Below, in pieces: positions 25,911 to 35,215 of a stretch of 64,000 nucleotides of DNA. Made by a program: the position numbers and the translations under genes. Positions within the stretch are counted from its first letter, which is position 1. Each line of letters opens with the position of its first letter. The DNA lies in contig NZ_JBLQUK010000006.1 in the NCBI RefSeq assembly GCF_047872805.1, positions 1 to 64,000 on the forward strand. The letters run 5' to 3'. This DNA comes from Erythrobacter sp047872805. Lineage in GTDB: Bacteria; Pseudomonadota; Alphaproteobacteria; Sphingomonadales; Sphingomonadaceae. Under the pieces are notes generated by a model, which saw nothing but the letters and a program-made list of their open reading frames with translations, was not told where the DNA came from and made no database searches.

Positions 25911-26574
25911 CCGCACACCTGCACCCGATACCCCCGAACTTCGCGCGCGTTGGGGCGACTTCGCTTTTTCCAAGGCCTACAAAGCCAGGGCCGACCGCGA
26001 GATCGCCAAGTATCCTGATGGCCGCCAGAAATCGGCGGTTATGGCACTGCTCGATCTTGCCCAGCGGCAGGTGGGCGAGGAGACCGATACGCAAGGCTGG
26101 CTGCCGCTGCCGGTGATCGAATTTGTCGCGAAGTATCTCGACATGCCGGTGATCCGCGTGCTCGAAGTCGCCAGCTTCTACTTCATGTATAACCTGAAGC
26201 CCGTCGGCAAATTCCACGTCCAGGTGTGCGGCACCACGCCCTGCATGCTGCGCGGCAGCGACGACATCATCGCCGCCTGCAAAAGCCGAGGGATGGTGAA
26301 GGGCGGGGTATCGGCGGACGGGCTGTGGACCCTCACAGAAGTCGAATGCATGGGCAATTGCGCCACCGCGCCGATGGTCCAGATCAACGACGACAATTAC
26401 GAAGACCTGACGCCCGAACGCTTGGACGCGGTGCTCGATGCACTGGCAGCGGGCGAGATGCCCAAGGCGGGCACGCAGGAGCCGGGGCGGCATACGTCCG
26501 AACCCAGCGGCGGGCCGACCACGCTGAAAGAAATGGTCACCAAAAACCACGATTACCGGGGCGAGTGGCAATGA
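25903..26574 (+). CDS. nuoE: NADH-quinone oxidoreductase subunit E
   Basis: The 24-kDa subunit binds the off-path [2Fe-2S] cluster N1a through C109, C114, C149 and C153 (CGTTPC and ECMGNC) in a thioredoxin-like fold. At 223 residues it has a C-terminal extension of about 40-50 residues rich in Gly/Pro/Thr beyond the core. It overlaps extra small genes at both ends. Confidence 0.96.
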   Translation: MADRTPAPDTPELRARWGDFAFSKAYKARADREIAKYPDGRQKSAVMALLDLAQRQVGEETDTQGWLPLPVIEFVAKYLDMPVIRVLEVASFYFMYNLKPVGKFHVQVCGTTPCMLRGSDDIIAACKSRGMVKGGVSADGLWTLTEVECMGNCATAPMVQINDDNYEDLTPERLDAVLDALAAGEMPKAGTQEPGRHTSEPSGGPTTLKEMVTKNHDYRGEWQ

Positions 26575-26759
26575 ACGGCGGCGTCCTCGCATTGTTGCTG
26601 GCGGGCCTCATTGGATTTGGCGCAGGCGCATATCTTGCTGCAACCGGAGAGCGCGGCATCGGAATCGCATTGATGGCTATGGGACTGATCTTTCAGGTTT
26701 TGACTTTGCGTCAGCTAAAATTGGCAAAAATGAAGGGATCACCCGATGCTGGCCGATAG
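26571..26759 (+). CDS. Small two-helix membrane protein in the nuo operon
   Basis: ATG 26571 overlaps the nuoE stop by 4 bp, and the ORF runs 14 bp into nuoF. The 62-residue product is almost all membrane: helix 1 (about 4-23, rich in Gly/Ala/Leu), a short loop ATGERG, helix 2 (about 29-44), then a basic tail with LRQLKLAKMKG. There is no recognisable domain. Position and overlaps argue that it is translated with complex I. Confidence 0.65.
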   Translation: MNGGVLALLLAGLIGFGAGAYLAATGERGIGIALMAMGLIFQVLTLRQLKLAKMKGSPDAGR

Positions 26760-28038
26760 GGACCGGATCTTCACCAATGTCTACGGCTTTCAGGACTGGG
26801 GCCTGAAGGCAGCGCAGGCGCGCGGCGATTGGGATGGGACCAAGGCGCTGCTCGCACGCGGGCAGGACTCGATTATCGAAGAGATGAAGGCTAGCGGCCT
26901 GCGCGGGCGCGGCGGGGCAGGTTTCCCCACTGGCCTCAAATGGTCGTTCATGCCCAAAGTTTCGCGCGACGGTCGGCCCAGTTTCCTCGTCATCAACGCC
27001 GACGAATCAGAACCGGGCAGTTGCAAGGACCGCGAAATCCTGCGCCACGATCCGCACAAGCTGATCGAAGGCGCGCTGGTCGCCGGTTACGCGATGCGCG
27101 CGCGAGCGGCGTACATCTACATTCGCGGCGAGTATATCCGCGAGGCCGAAACGCTGCAAAAGGCCATAGACGAAGCTTATAATGCTGGGTTGATTGGCAA
27201 GAACGCCTGCGGTTCGGGCTATGATTTCGACGTGTTCATGCACCGCGGTGCGGGTGCCTATATCTGCGGTGAAGAAACCGCTATGATCGAGAGCCTCGAA
27301 GGCAAGAAGGGCCAACCGCGCCTCAAACCCCCGTTCCCGGCGGGCGCGGGCCTTTATGGCTGCCCGACCACGGTCAACAATGTCGAGAGCATCGCGGTCG
27401 CGCCGACGATCCTGCGGCGCGGGGCTTCATGGTTCAGCAGCTTCGGGCGCGAGAACAACAAGGGCACCAAGCTGTTCCAGATCAGCGGCCACGTGGAAAA
27501 GCCCTGCGTCGTTGAAGAATCGATGAGCATCCCGTTCGAGGAACTGATTGAAAAACATTGCGGCGGCATTCGCGGCGGGTGGGACAATCTGCTGGCGGTG
27601 ATCCCCGGTGGATCATCGGTGCCGCTTGTCCCCGCCGAACAGATGCGTCATGCGCTGATGGATTTTGACGGGCTGAAAGACCTTGGCAGCGGGCTTGGCA
27701 CCGCAGCGGTGATTGTGATGGACAAGTCAACCGATATTGTTCGCGCGATCAGCCGCATCAGCTATTTCTACAAGCACGAAAGCTGCGGCCAGTGCACCCC
27801 CTGCCGTGAAGGCACGGGTTGGATGTGGCGCATGATGGAACGCTTGCGCACGGGCGATGCGGCAATCGAGGAAATCGACATGCTGCACGAAGTCACCAAG
27901 CAGGTCGAAGGCCACACCATTTGCGCGCTCGGCGATGCGGCGGCATGGCCGATCCAGGGGCTGATCCGGCATTTCCGGCCGGAGCTGGAACGCCGGATCC
28001 ATGAGCACAACGCGCAGTTTGCGGAGGCGGCGGAGTGA
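26746..28038 (+). CDS. nuoF: NADH-quinone oxidoreductase subunit F
   Basis: The 51-kDa subunit oxidises NADH using FMN and cluster N3. The 430-residue protein has the nucleotide site GLRGRGGAGFP at 51-61, a second conserved segment ICGEETAMIESLEG, and [4Fe-4S] ligands C347, C350, C353 (ESCGQCTPC) and C393 (TICALGD). It is followed by another small extra gene overlapping by 4 bp. Confidence 0.97.
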   Translation: MLADRDRIFTNVYGFQDWGLKAAQARGDWDGTKALLARGQDSIIEEMKASGLRGRGGAGFPTGLKWSFMPKVSRDGRPSFLVINADESEPGSCKDREILRHDPHKLIEGALVAGYAMRARAAYIYIRGEYIREAETLQKAIDEAYNAGLIGKNACGSGYDFDVFMHRGAGAYICGEETAMIESLEGKKGQPRLKPPFPAGAGLYGCPTTVNNVESIAVAPTILRRGASWFSSFGRENNKGTKLFQISGHVEKPCVVEESMSIPFEELIEKHCGGIRGGWDNLLAVIPGGSSVPLVPAEQMRHALMDFDGLKDLGSGLGTAAVIVMDKSTDIVRAISRISYFYKHESCGQCTPCREGTGWMWRMMERLRTGDAAIEEIDMLHEVTKQVEGHTICALGDAAAWPIQGLIRHFRPELERRIHEHNAQFAEAAE

Positions 28039-28241
28039 AAGAAGCCCTTCACACGATTTTGCTTGGGATAAGCGCGCTCTTCGCGATCCTTGCTGTTGTG
28101 GTCGCGGCTATGTTGAGCGCCACAGCCGAGCCGAGCGTCGAGGCGCTTGCCGCTCTGTTCATTCCAGCGATCTCATTCGGGTTTGTTGCTTGGACGACCC
28201 GCAAAAAATCGAGAAATTCGAAAGGCACGGCTAATGCCTAA
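28035..28241 (+). CDS. Small two-helix membrane protein in the nuo operon
   Basis: GTG 28035 overlaps the nuoF stop by 4 bp, and the end overlaps nuoG by 8 bp. The 68-residue protein has helix 1 at about 5-28 and helix 2 at about 37-54, then a strongly basic tail (TTRKKSRNSKG), so the C terminus should be cytoplasmic. It is the third such insert in this operon. I recognise no family. Confidence 0.65.
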   Translation: MKEALHTILLGISALFAILAVVVAAMLSATAEPSVEALAALFIPAISFGFVAWTTRKKSRNSKGTANA

Positions 28242-30267
28242 AGTCACCGTAGACGGTCAGGAAATCGAGGTCCCGGCGGGCGCGACTGTGCTGCAGGCGT
28301 GCGAGCTGGCGGGCAAGGAAATCCCGCGCTTCTGCTATCACGAACGGCTCAGCATCGCAGGCAATTGCCGGATGTGTCTGGTCGAGGTGAAGCCCGGGCC
28401 GCCCAAGCCACAGGCGTCCTGCGCGCTGCCCGCTGCCGAGGGTCAGGAAATCCGCACCGACACGCCGATGGTCAAGAAGGCCCGCGAAGGGGTGATGGAG
28501 TTCCTGCTCATCAATCACCCGCTCGATTGCCCGATCTGTGATCAGGGCGGCGAGTGCGATTTGCAGGATCAGGCGGTCGCCTATGGCCGCGGCGGTTCGC
28601 GGTACGAACGTGAAAACAAGCGTGCTGTGACCGAGAAATACATGGGCCCGCTGATCAAGACGATCATGACGCGCTGCATTCACTGCACCCGCTGCGTTCG
28701 TTTCTCCGAGGAGATTGCGGGCGTGGACGAAATCGGCGCGCTGTATCGCGGCGAGGATATGCAGATCACCACCTATCTCGAACAGGCGGCGGCGCATGAA
28801 TTGTCGGCTAATGTGATCGACCTGTGCCCGGTCGGCGCACTGACCTCGCGCCCCTACGCTTTTGAAGCGCGCCCGTGGGAATTGAAACGCACGCTGAGCG
28901 TTGATGTGTCGGATGCGGTGGGCGCGAATATCTCGCTGCATTCCAAGGGCCGCGAAGTCATGCGCGCGCTGCCGCGCATCAACGATGACGTCAACGAGGA
29001 GTGGCTGAGCGACAAGGGCCGCTATCAGGTCGATGGTCTGAGCAAGCGGCGGCTCGACAAGGTGTATGTGCGCAAGGCAGGGAAGCTTGCGCCCGCGACC
29101 TGGACCGAAGGGTTTGACTCCATTGCCAGCCACCTTGGCAAGGACAAGAGCAAGATCGCTGCTGTCGCGGGCGACCTCGTCGATTGCGAGACGATGTTCG
29201 CGGCCAAGGCGCTGGTGAAGGCATGTGGTTCCGACCTCGTCGAAGCGCGCCAGACCGGCATGACCTACGACGTCACGAACCTCGCGGCGGTCAATTTCAA
29301 CTCGACATTTGCCGGGATCGAGACGGCTGACTGCATCTTCATCATCGGCAGCCACATCCGCTGGGAAGCGGCTCTGGTCAATGCGCGTATCCGCAAGGCG
29401 GTGAAGGCCGGGGCGAAGGTGTTCGTGGTCGGGCCGGAATGGGAAACGACCTATCCGGCGACCTTCCTTGGCGAAGATTTGAAGGTGCTGAACCGCGTTC
29501 CCAAGGCTTTGGGCGATGCGATGAAGGCGGCGACACGCCCGGCAGTGATCCTTGGCGGCGCGGCTCTGGCGGCGGGGGCGTTGGCTCCGGCGCTCAAGCT
29601 GGTCGACAAGCTCAAGCTGGTGCGGGCCAAAGAAGACGGGACAACCTGGAACGGTTTCAACGTCCTGCACATGAGCGCCGCGCGCATGGGTTCGCTGATG
29701 CTCGATTTCACCGTGCCAAGCGGCATGGCTGAGATCGCGGCTGCCAGCCCCAAGGTGGTGCTCAGCCTCGGTGCGGATGAGATGAATTTTGAGCCGTTCG
29801 CCGATGCCCTGAAGGTCTATATCGGCCACCACGGCGACAAGGGCGCGCATCACGCCGACATTATCCTGCCGGGCGCGTCCTATGCCGAAAAGGATGGGAC
29901 TTACGTCAACACCGAAGGCCGGGTGCAATTCGCCGAGAAAGCCGTGTTCGCGCCGGGCGACGCGCGTGAGGATTGGACGATCCTGCGCGCGCTGGCTGAT
30001 GCTCTGGGTGTGAGCGTGGGCTTTGACAGCTTTGGGGAATTGCAGGCGAAGATGATCGCCGAGGCTCCCGCACTGGGAGAAGAGGGACTTGCCGATTACG
30101 GCGCTCTGTCCAAGGCAGATTCGGCTGCGAAGTTCGAAGGCGAAATCACCGCCTATCCGGTCAAGGATTTCTACCTCACCAACCCCATCGCCCGCGCGAG
30201 CGCGGTGATGCAGCAATGTTCGGCCGAACTGCTGCATGGGGCCGAAATGAAGGAGGCGGCAGAATGA
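28234..30267 (+). CDS. nuoG: NADH-quinone oxidoreductase subunit G
   Basis: The 75-kDa subunit (677 residues) carries an electron chain of iron-sulfur clusters: N1b [2Fe-2S] via C34, C45, C48, C63; N5 via H95, C99, C102, C108; N4 via C148, C151, C154 and C198 (LCPVG). The molybdopterin-oxidoreductase-like C-terminal domain has no cofactor role in complex I. The chosen start is ATG 28234 (MPKVTVDGQEIEV). Confidence 0.97.
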   Translation: MPKVTVDGQEIEVPAGATVLQACELAGKEIPRFCYHERLSIAGNCRMCLVEVKPGPPKPQASCALPAAEGQEIRTDTPMVKKAREGVMEFLLINHPLDCPICDQGGECDLQDQAVAYGRGGSRYERENKRAVTEKYMGPLIKTIMTRCIHCTRCVRFSEEIAGVDEIGALYRGEDMQITTYLEQAAAHELSANVIDLCPVGALTSRPYAFEARPWELKRTLSVDVSDAVGANISLHSKGREVMRALPRINDDVNEEWLSDKGRYQVDGLSKRRLDKVYVRKAGKLAPATWTEGFDSIASHLGKDKSKIAAVAGDLVDCETMFAAKALVKACGSDLVEARQTGMTYDVTNLAAVNFNSTFAGIETADCIFIIGSHIRWEAALVNARIRKAVKAGAKVFVVGPEWETTYPATFLGEDLKVLNRVPKALGDAMKAATRPAVILGGAALAAGALAPALKLVDKLKLVRAKEDGTTWNGFNVLHMSAARMGSLMLDFTVPSGMAEIAAASPKVVLSLGADEMNFEPFADALKVYIGHHGDKGAHHADIILPGASYAEKDGTYVNTEGRVQFAEKAVFAPGDAREDWTILRALADALGVSVGFDSFGELQAKMIAEAPALGEEGLADYGALSKADSAAKFEGEITAYPVKDFYLTNPIARASAVMQQCSAELLHGAEMKEAAE

Positions 30268-31310
30268 CTCCCTTCTTCCAATCGCTCGGCCTGCCGTACG
30301 AATGGGCATGGACCATCGCGACGCTCGCGGGGATCCTGATCATCTCGCTGCTCGTCATGTTCAGTGTCGCTATGGTGATCTATGTCGACCGCAAGGTGCT
30401 GGGCGCGGTGATGTTGCGGCGCGGTCCCAATGTGGTGGGACCTTTCGGGCTGCTCCAGTCCTTCGCGGACGGGCTCAAGGTGTTCTTGCAAGAGACGATC
30501 ATCCCGAGCGCCGCGAACAAGGGCATCTTCCTGCTCGCGCCGATCATCACCTTCACCGTGGCGCTCGCTGCGTGGGCGGTGATCCCGTTTGATGCAGGCG
30601 TGGTGCTGGCGGACATCAATGTCGGCCTTCTCTACATCCTCGCGATCAGCTCCTTGGGCGTTTACGGCGTGGTGATGAGCGGGTGGGCGTCAAACTCGAA
30701 ATACCCGTTCTTCTCCGCGATGCGGGCCGCCGCGCAGATGATCTCTTATGAGGTCTCGATCGGCTTTATCCTCGTGTGCGTTGTGCTGTGGGCGGGGACG
30801 TTCAACATGAGCGGCATTGTCGAGGCGCAGCGCGGGCATGGGTTCGGCATCGTCAACGCCTTCGCCTTCAACCTGCTCTTGTTCCCGATGTTCGTGGTGT
30901 TCTTCATCAGCGCGCTGGCCGAAACCGCGCGTGCGCCGTTTGATCTGACCGAGGCGGAGAGCGAGCTGGTCGCTGGGTATCAGACCGAATATTCCTCCAT
31001 GGCCTTCGCGCTGTTCTGGCTGGGCGAATATGCCAACATCCTGCTGATGTGTTCGCTGTGCACCCTGCTGTTCATGGGCGGGTGGCTACCCCCGATTGAG
31101 TGGGCACCGCTTTATTATGTGCCGGGAATCGTGTGGTTCCTGCTCAAGACCTTCGGGTTTTTCCTGATCTTCAGCTGGATCTGGGCCACCGTGCCGCGGT
31201 ACCGCTATGACCAATTAATGCGGCTTGGTTGGAAGGTGTTCCTGCCGATGAGCCTGCTGTTTGTGGCGGTGATCAGCGGGTATCTGATGGCGATTGGGCA
31301 TTTCGGATGA
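30264..31310 (+). CDS. nuoH: NADH-quinone oxidoreductase subunit H
   Basis: NuoH (348 residues, about eight helices) links the quinone site to the proton-pumping arm. It shows the conserved cytoplasmic loops MLRRGPNVVGPFGLLQ and AETARAPFDLTEAESELV with their quinone-channel acidic residues, and a C-terminal PRYRYDQLM. ATG 30264 overlaps the nuoG stop by 4 bp. An extra gene follows before nuoI. Confidence 0.97.
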   Translation: MTPFFQSLGLPYEWAWTIATLAGILIISLLVMFSVAMVIYVDRKVLGAVMLRRGPNVVGPFGLLQSFADGLKVFLQETIIPSAANKGIFLLAPIITFTVALAAWAVIPFDAGVVLADINVGLLYILAISSLGVYGVVMSGWASNSKYPFFSAMRAAAQMISYEVSIGFILVCVVLWAGTFNMSGIVEAQRGHGFGIVNAFAFNLLLFPMFVVFFISALAETARAPFDLTEAESELVAGYQTEYSSMAFALFWLGEYANILLMCSLCTLLFMGGWLPPIEWAPLYYVPGIVWFLLKTFGFFLIFSWIWATVPRYRYDQLMRLGWKVFLPMSLLFVAVISGYLMAIGHFG

Positions 31311-31747
31311 TTGCGCTCACCCTAGCTCTCGCGGCGGAACTTGGTCCTGTTGGGGCCAATACCGTTGCGCCGGAAGAATTCCGCCAGAAAGTCGCATTCC
31401 TCCATGTCTGCATCACTGATGTCTTGCCGGAAACGGGCTATCGCGAACTCGGTACACTCGATGTGGAGAAGGGTAACAATGCCCCGACTGTCCGCCTGTT
31501 CAGCAACGGTCCGTCTCATCAGTTCGAAAACGGTTACATCACGCGCGTCGATACCCAAAAAGGGGACGACATAGTGGTGTTTTACGCCCACCTCACCGGA
31601 GAGCGTGACGGTGGACCGGCGACATTGGTGATCCGGGACGAGCATAATGCTGGCAGGGGAACCCGTGTCGTTACGGCCAAACTCGAATTTGATGGCGGCA
31701 CACGGGAATATCAGTGCGATCCAACATTCAGGCAACAGAAACAATGA
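31307..31747 (+). CDS. Uncharacterised protein between nuoH and nuoI
   Basis: ATG 31307 overlaps the nuoH stop, and the end overlaps nuoI, both by 4 bp (ATGA). The 146-residue product begins with a short hydrophobic stretch (MIALTLALAAELG), which may be a weak signal sequence, followed by a soluble, strand-rich region with two cysteines (HVC near 35 and YQC near 137) that could form a disulfide. I recognise no domain. It differs from the three small membrane proteins elsewhere in the operon. Confidence 0.65.
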   Translation: MIALTLALAAELGPVGANTVAPEEFRQKVAFLHVCITDVLPETGYRELGTLDVEKGNNAPTVRLFSNGPSHQFENGYITRVDTQKGDDIVVFYAHLTGERDGGPATLVIRDEHNAGRGTRVVTAKLEFDGGTREYQCDPTFRQQKQ

Positions 31748-32229
31748 CAGTGTCCCACCTCATCAAGAGCTTCACCCTTTGGGAATTCCTAAAAGCGCAT
31801 GCCTTGACGCTGAAGTATTTCTTCAAGCCCAAGGTGACGATCAACTACCCCTTCGAGAAGTCGCCGCTTTCCCCGCGTTTCCGCGGTGAGCACGCGCTGC
31901 GCCGCTATCCGAACGGCGAAGAACGCTGCATCGCGTGCAAGCTGTGCGAGGCCGTGTGCCCGGCGCAGGCGATCACCATCGAGAGCGAACCGCGCGAGGA
32001 CGGCAGCCGCCGCACCACCCGCTACGATATCGACATGACCAAGTGCATCTATTGCGGCTTCTGTCAGGAAGCCTGCCCGGTCGATGCCATCGTCGAGGGG
32101 CCGAATTTCGAATATTCCACCGAAACCCGCGAAGAGCTGCTGTACGACAAGGCAAAGCTGCTGGCGAACGGTGACAAGTGGGAACGGGCCATCGCGGCCA
32201 ATCTTGAAGCCGACGCACCCTATCGCTAG
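31744..32229 (+). CDS. nuoI: NADH-quinone oxidoreductase subunit I
   Basis: NuoI (161 residues) holds clusters N6a and N6b in two ferredoxin motifs: C62, C65, C68, C72 and C101, C104, C107, C111, each closing with CP. They carry electrons between NuoG and NuoB. ATG 31744 overlaps the preceding extra gene by 4 bp. A 45-bp gap separates it from nuoJ. Confidence 0.97.
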   Translation: MTVSHLIKSFTLWEFLKAHALTLKYFFKPKVTINYPFEKSPLSPRFRGEHALRRYPNGEERCIACKLCEAVCPAQAITIESEPREDGSRRTTRYDIDMTKCIYCGFCQEACPVDAIVEGPNFEYSTETREELLYDKAKLLANGDKWERAIAANLEADAPYR

Positions 32230-32274
32230 GGCCCCGAGCAAAGCCAACACACGCGGGACGGAAAAACAGGGATC

Positions 32275-32901
32275 ATGATTCAGACACTCGCCTTTTACCT
32301 GTTCGCAGGGCTGGTCATCGCAAGCGCGGTCATGGTCATCATGTCGCGCAATCCGGTGCACAGCGTGCTGTGGCTGATCTTGGCGTTTTTTAACGCGGCT
32401 GGGCTGATGGTGCTGGTGGGCGCGGAGTTCATCGCGATGCTGCTTGTGATCGTTTACGTCGGTGCCGTTGCGGTGCTGTTCCTGTTCGTGGTGATGATGC
32501 TCGACATTGATCTTGCGGAATTGCGGTCATCCTTCATCAAGAATTTTCCGCTGGGGATCGCAGTTGCTTTGATCCTGCTGGCCGAATTGTTCCTTGGGAT
32601 TGGTGCCTACGGCGCGGGCGGGCTGGAACTTGGCACGCCTGACGGAATGGCCGCAACGGGTCGCCCGGGGGTCAGCAATATCGAGGCCATCGGGGCGCTG
32701 CTGTATGGGCGCTATATCATCCTGTTCGAGATCGCCGGGATCATCTTGCTGGTGGCGATGATTGGGGCCATCGTGCTGACCCACCGCGAACCAAGGCCGG
32801 GCGCGCGCGGGCGTCAGGACATCGGCAAGCAAATCAGCCGCCGCCCCGAGGATGCGACCATCATGAAGAACCCCAAATACGGGAAGGGGGTCGAACTGTG
32901 A
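32275..32901 (+). CDS. nuoJ: NADH-quinone oxidoreductase subunit J
   Basis: NuoJ is a membrane-arm subunit with five helices and the conserved bulged helix 3 (FIAMLLVIVYVGAVAVLFLF). At 208 residues it carries a basic C-terminal tail with RPGARGRQDIGKQISRR. The start is ATG 32275. It overlaps nuoK by 4 bp (GTGA). Confidence 0.95.
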   Translation: MIQTLAFYLFAGLVIASAVMVIMSRNPVHSVLWLILAFFNAAGLMVLVGAEFIAMLLVIVYVGAVAVLFLFVVMMLDIDLAELRSSFIKNFPLGIAVALILLAELFLGIGAYGAGGLELGTPDGMAATGRPGVSNIEAIGALLYGRYIILFEIAGIILLVAMIGAIVLTHREPRPGARGRQDIGKQISRRPEDATIMKNPKYGKGVEL

Positions 32902-33203
32902 TCGGTATCGAACATTACCTGACCGTCGGAGCGATCCTGTTCGTGCTTGGCGTGCTGGGGATTTTCCTCAATCGCAAGAATGTGATCGTCATCCTGATGG
33001 CGATTGAACTGATCCTGCTGAGTGTGAACATCAATCTGGTCGCTTTCAGCGCCTTCATGCAGGATCTGGTCGGTCAGGTCTTCGCCATGATGGTGCTCAC
33101 TGTTGCGGCGGCAGAGGCGGCCATCGGGCTTGCTATTCTCGTCATCTATTATCGCGGGCGCGGGACAATCGCGGTCGATGATGTCAACCGGATGAAGGGA
33201 TAG
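32898..33203 (+). CDS. nuoK: NADH-quinone oxidoreductase subunit K
   Basis: NuoK (101 residues, three helices) carries the conserved glutamates of the membrane proton path, in MAIELILLSVN and AAAEAAIGLAILV. It starts at GTG 32898, overlapping nuoJ. Confidence 0.96.
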   Translation: MIGIEHYLTVGAILFVLGVLGIFLNRKNVIVILMAIELILLSVNINLVAFSAFMQDLVGQVFAMMVLTVAAAEAAIGLAILVIYYRGRGTIAVDDVNRMKG

Positions 33204-33209
33204 CCGCCG

Positions 33210-35201
33210 GTGGATATGATCCTCATCATCGTTTTCGCGCCGTTGCTCGCTGCGATCATCGCAGGGCTGGGCAATCGGGCGCTGGGCAATGCAATAACCA
33301 AATCGGTCACGACCGGGGCGCTGTTCCTTTCTGCGGCTTTGAGCTGGCCGATTTTCCTCGGCTTTCTTGCCGGGACAGAAACCGCGCAGGTTGTCCCTGT
33401 GCTGCAATGGGTTCGTTCGGGCGACCTGGCGTTTGATTGGGCGCTGCGCGTCGATGCGCTCACCGCCGTGATGCTGGTAGTGATCAACACTGTGTCCGCG
33501 CTCGTGCACCTCTATTCGTGGGGATACATGGAGGAAGACCCGGATCAGCCGCGGTTCTTCGCTTATTTGTCGCTGTTCACCTTTGCGATGCTGATGCTGG
33601 TGACAGCAGACAACCTTGTGCAGATGTTCTTTGGTTGGGAAGGGGTGGGGCTTGCCTCGTATCTGCTGATCGGTTTCTGGTTCAAGAAGCCAAGCGCCGG
33701 AGCCGCCGCAATCAAGGCGTTTGTGGTCAACCGCGTGGGCGACCTTGGCTTCATGTTGGGCATCTTTGGCACTTATCTGGTGTTCCAGACGACCTCGATC
33801 TCGGAAATCCTCGCCTCTGCGCCTGGTATGAGCGGATCGACGATAACCTTTGTCGGGATGCGCCTTTATACGATGGATATTCTGTGCATCCTGCTGTTCA
33901 TCGGCGCGATGGGCAAATCGGCTCAGCTGGGCCTGCACACTTGGCTACCTGACGCGATGGAGGGCCCGACGCCGGTTTCCGCGCTGATCCATGCGGCAAC
34001 CATGGTGACGGCGGGTGTGTTCATGGTCTGCCGTCTGTCACCTATGTTCGAAACCGCGCCAACCGCACTGATGATCGTGACAGTGATCGGTGCAGCCACC
34101 TGCTTCTTCGCCGCGACCATCGGCACAACACAATGGGACATCAAGCGGGTGATTGCCTATTCGACCTGCTCGCAGCTGGGATATATGTTCTTTGCTGCCG
34201 GGGTGGGCGCATACAATGTGGCGATGTTCCACCTGTTCACGCACGCGTTCTTCAAAGCATTGCTGTTCCTTGGCGCAGGGTCAGTGATCCACGCGATGCA
34301 TCATGAACAGGATATGCGGTGCTACGGCGGTCTGCGTAAGGAAATCCCGTTGACCTTTGCCGCGATGCTTGCAGGCACGCTGGCAATTACTGGGCTTGGG
34401 GTGTATCACTTTGGTGTTGGCTTTGCGGGGTTCTGGTCGAAGGATGCGGTGCTCGAAGTCGCCTTTGCGCGCGGGACTGAAATTTCGGTCATGGCGTTCT
34501 GGCTCGGCGTTACCGCTGCACTGCTCACCAGCTTTTACAGCTGGCGGCTGATGTTCCTGACATTCTGGGGTAAGCCGCGCTGGATTGAGAGCGAGCATAT
34601 CCAGCACAGTGTCCACAAGACCCCCGAACAGGCGGGCGACGATACGACTGGCGGCTATCACCCACACGAAAGCCCGGTCACGATGCTCATTCCGCTCGGC
34701 TTGTTGACTGTCGGGGCGGTTGCTGCGGGGCAGTTTTTTGCTCCGGGTTTTATCGACGACGCGGCATTCTGGGGCGGATCGGTGTTTTACAATGGGGACC
34801 TGATCCACGCGATGCACGCAGTGCCTTACTGGGTGAAATATTCGGCGTTCATCGTGATGATCATTGGATTTGGCGGCGCATATCTCGCCTATATGGCCAA
34901 GCCTGAGATCCCTGCCAAATTCGTGAACATCTTTGGCGCTCTGCACCGGTTCGTCTTCAACAAATGGTATTTTGACGAGCTTTATGACCGGATATTCGTT
35001 AAGCCTTCATTCTGGCTGGGCCGCCAGTTCTGGAAGCTTGGCGATGTTGCCACTATCGACCGATTTGGCCCCAATGGCGTCGCCTGGGCCGTTACCCGCG
35101 GTGCGGCAGCGGCCAAGACAATCCAGTCTGGCTATCTTTACACCTATGCGTTGATCATGCTGCTCGGCCTGATCGCTGCAATCACTTACGCGCTGCTTTG
35201 A
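33210..35201 (+). CDS. nuoL: NADH-quinone oxidoreductase subunit L
   Basis: NuoL is the distal antiporter-like proton pump with the long lateral helix. The 663-residue protein shows GWEGVGLASYLLIGFW (essential Glu), KSAQLGLHTWLPDAMEGPTPVSALIHAATMV (in segments) and a C terminus with the lateral helix and final anchor. The GTG at 33210 is used; ATG 33216 is an alternative. Confidence 0.96.
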   Translation: MDMILIIVFAPLLAAIIAGLGNRALGNAITKSVTTGALFLSAALSWPIFLGFLAGTETAQVVPVLQWVRSGDLAFDWALRVDALTAVMLVVINTVSALVHLYSWGYMEEDPDQPRFFAYLSLFTFAMLMLVTADNLVQMFFGWEGVGLASYLLIGFWFKKPSAGAAAIKAFVVNRVGDLGFMLGIFGTYLVFQTTSISEILASAPGMSGSTITFVGMRLYTMDILCILLFIGAMGKSAQLGLHTWLPDAMEGPTPVSALIHAATMVTAGVFMVCRLSPMFETAPTALMIVTVIGAATCFFAATIGTTQWDIKRVIAYSTCSQLGYMFFAAGVGAYNVAMFHLFTHAFFKALLFLGAGSVIHAMHHEQDMRCYGGLRKEIPLTFAAMLAGTLAITGLGVYHFGVGFAGFWSKDAVLEVAFARGTEISVMAFWLGVTAALLTSFYSWRLMFLTFWGKPRWIESEHIQHSVHKTPEQAGDDTTGGYHPHESPVTMLIPLGLLTVGAVAAGQFFAPGFIDDAAFWGGSVFYNGDLIHAMHAVPYWVKYSAFIVMIIGFGGAYLAYMAKPEIPAKFVNIFGALHRFVFNKWYFDELYDRIFVKPSFWLGRQFWKLGDVATIDRFGPNGVAWAVTRGAAAAKTIQSGYLYTYALIMLLGLIAAITYALL

Positions 35202-35215
35202 GGATCGTCTGAGCA

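Noticed and set aside
28231..30309. 692-codon minus-strand ORF across nuoG
   Set aside because: It lies entirely antisense to nuoG, whose iron-sulfur ligands are all in place; the translation is Arg/His-rich without domains.
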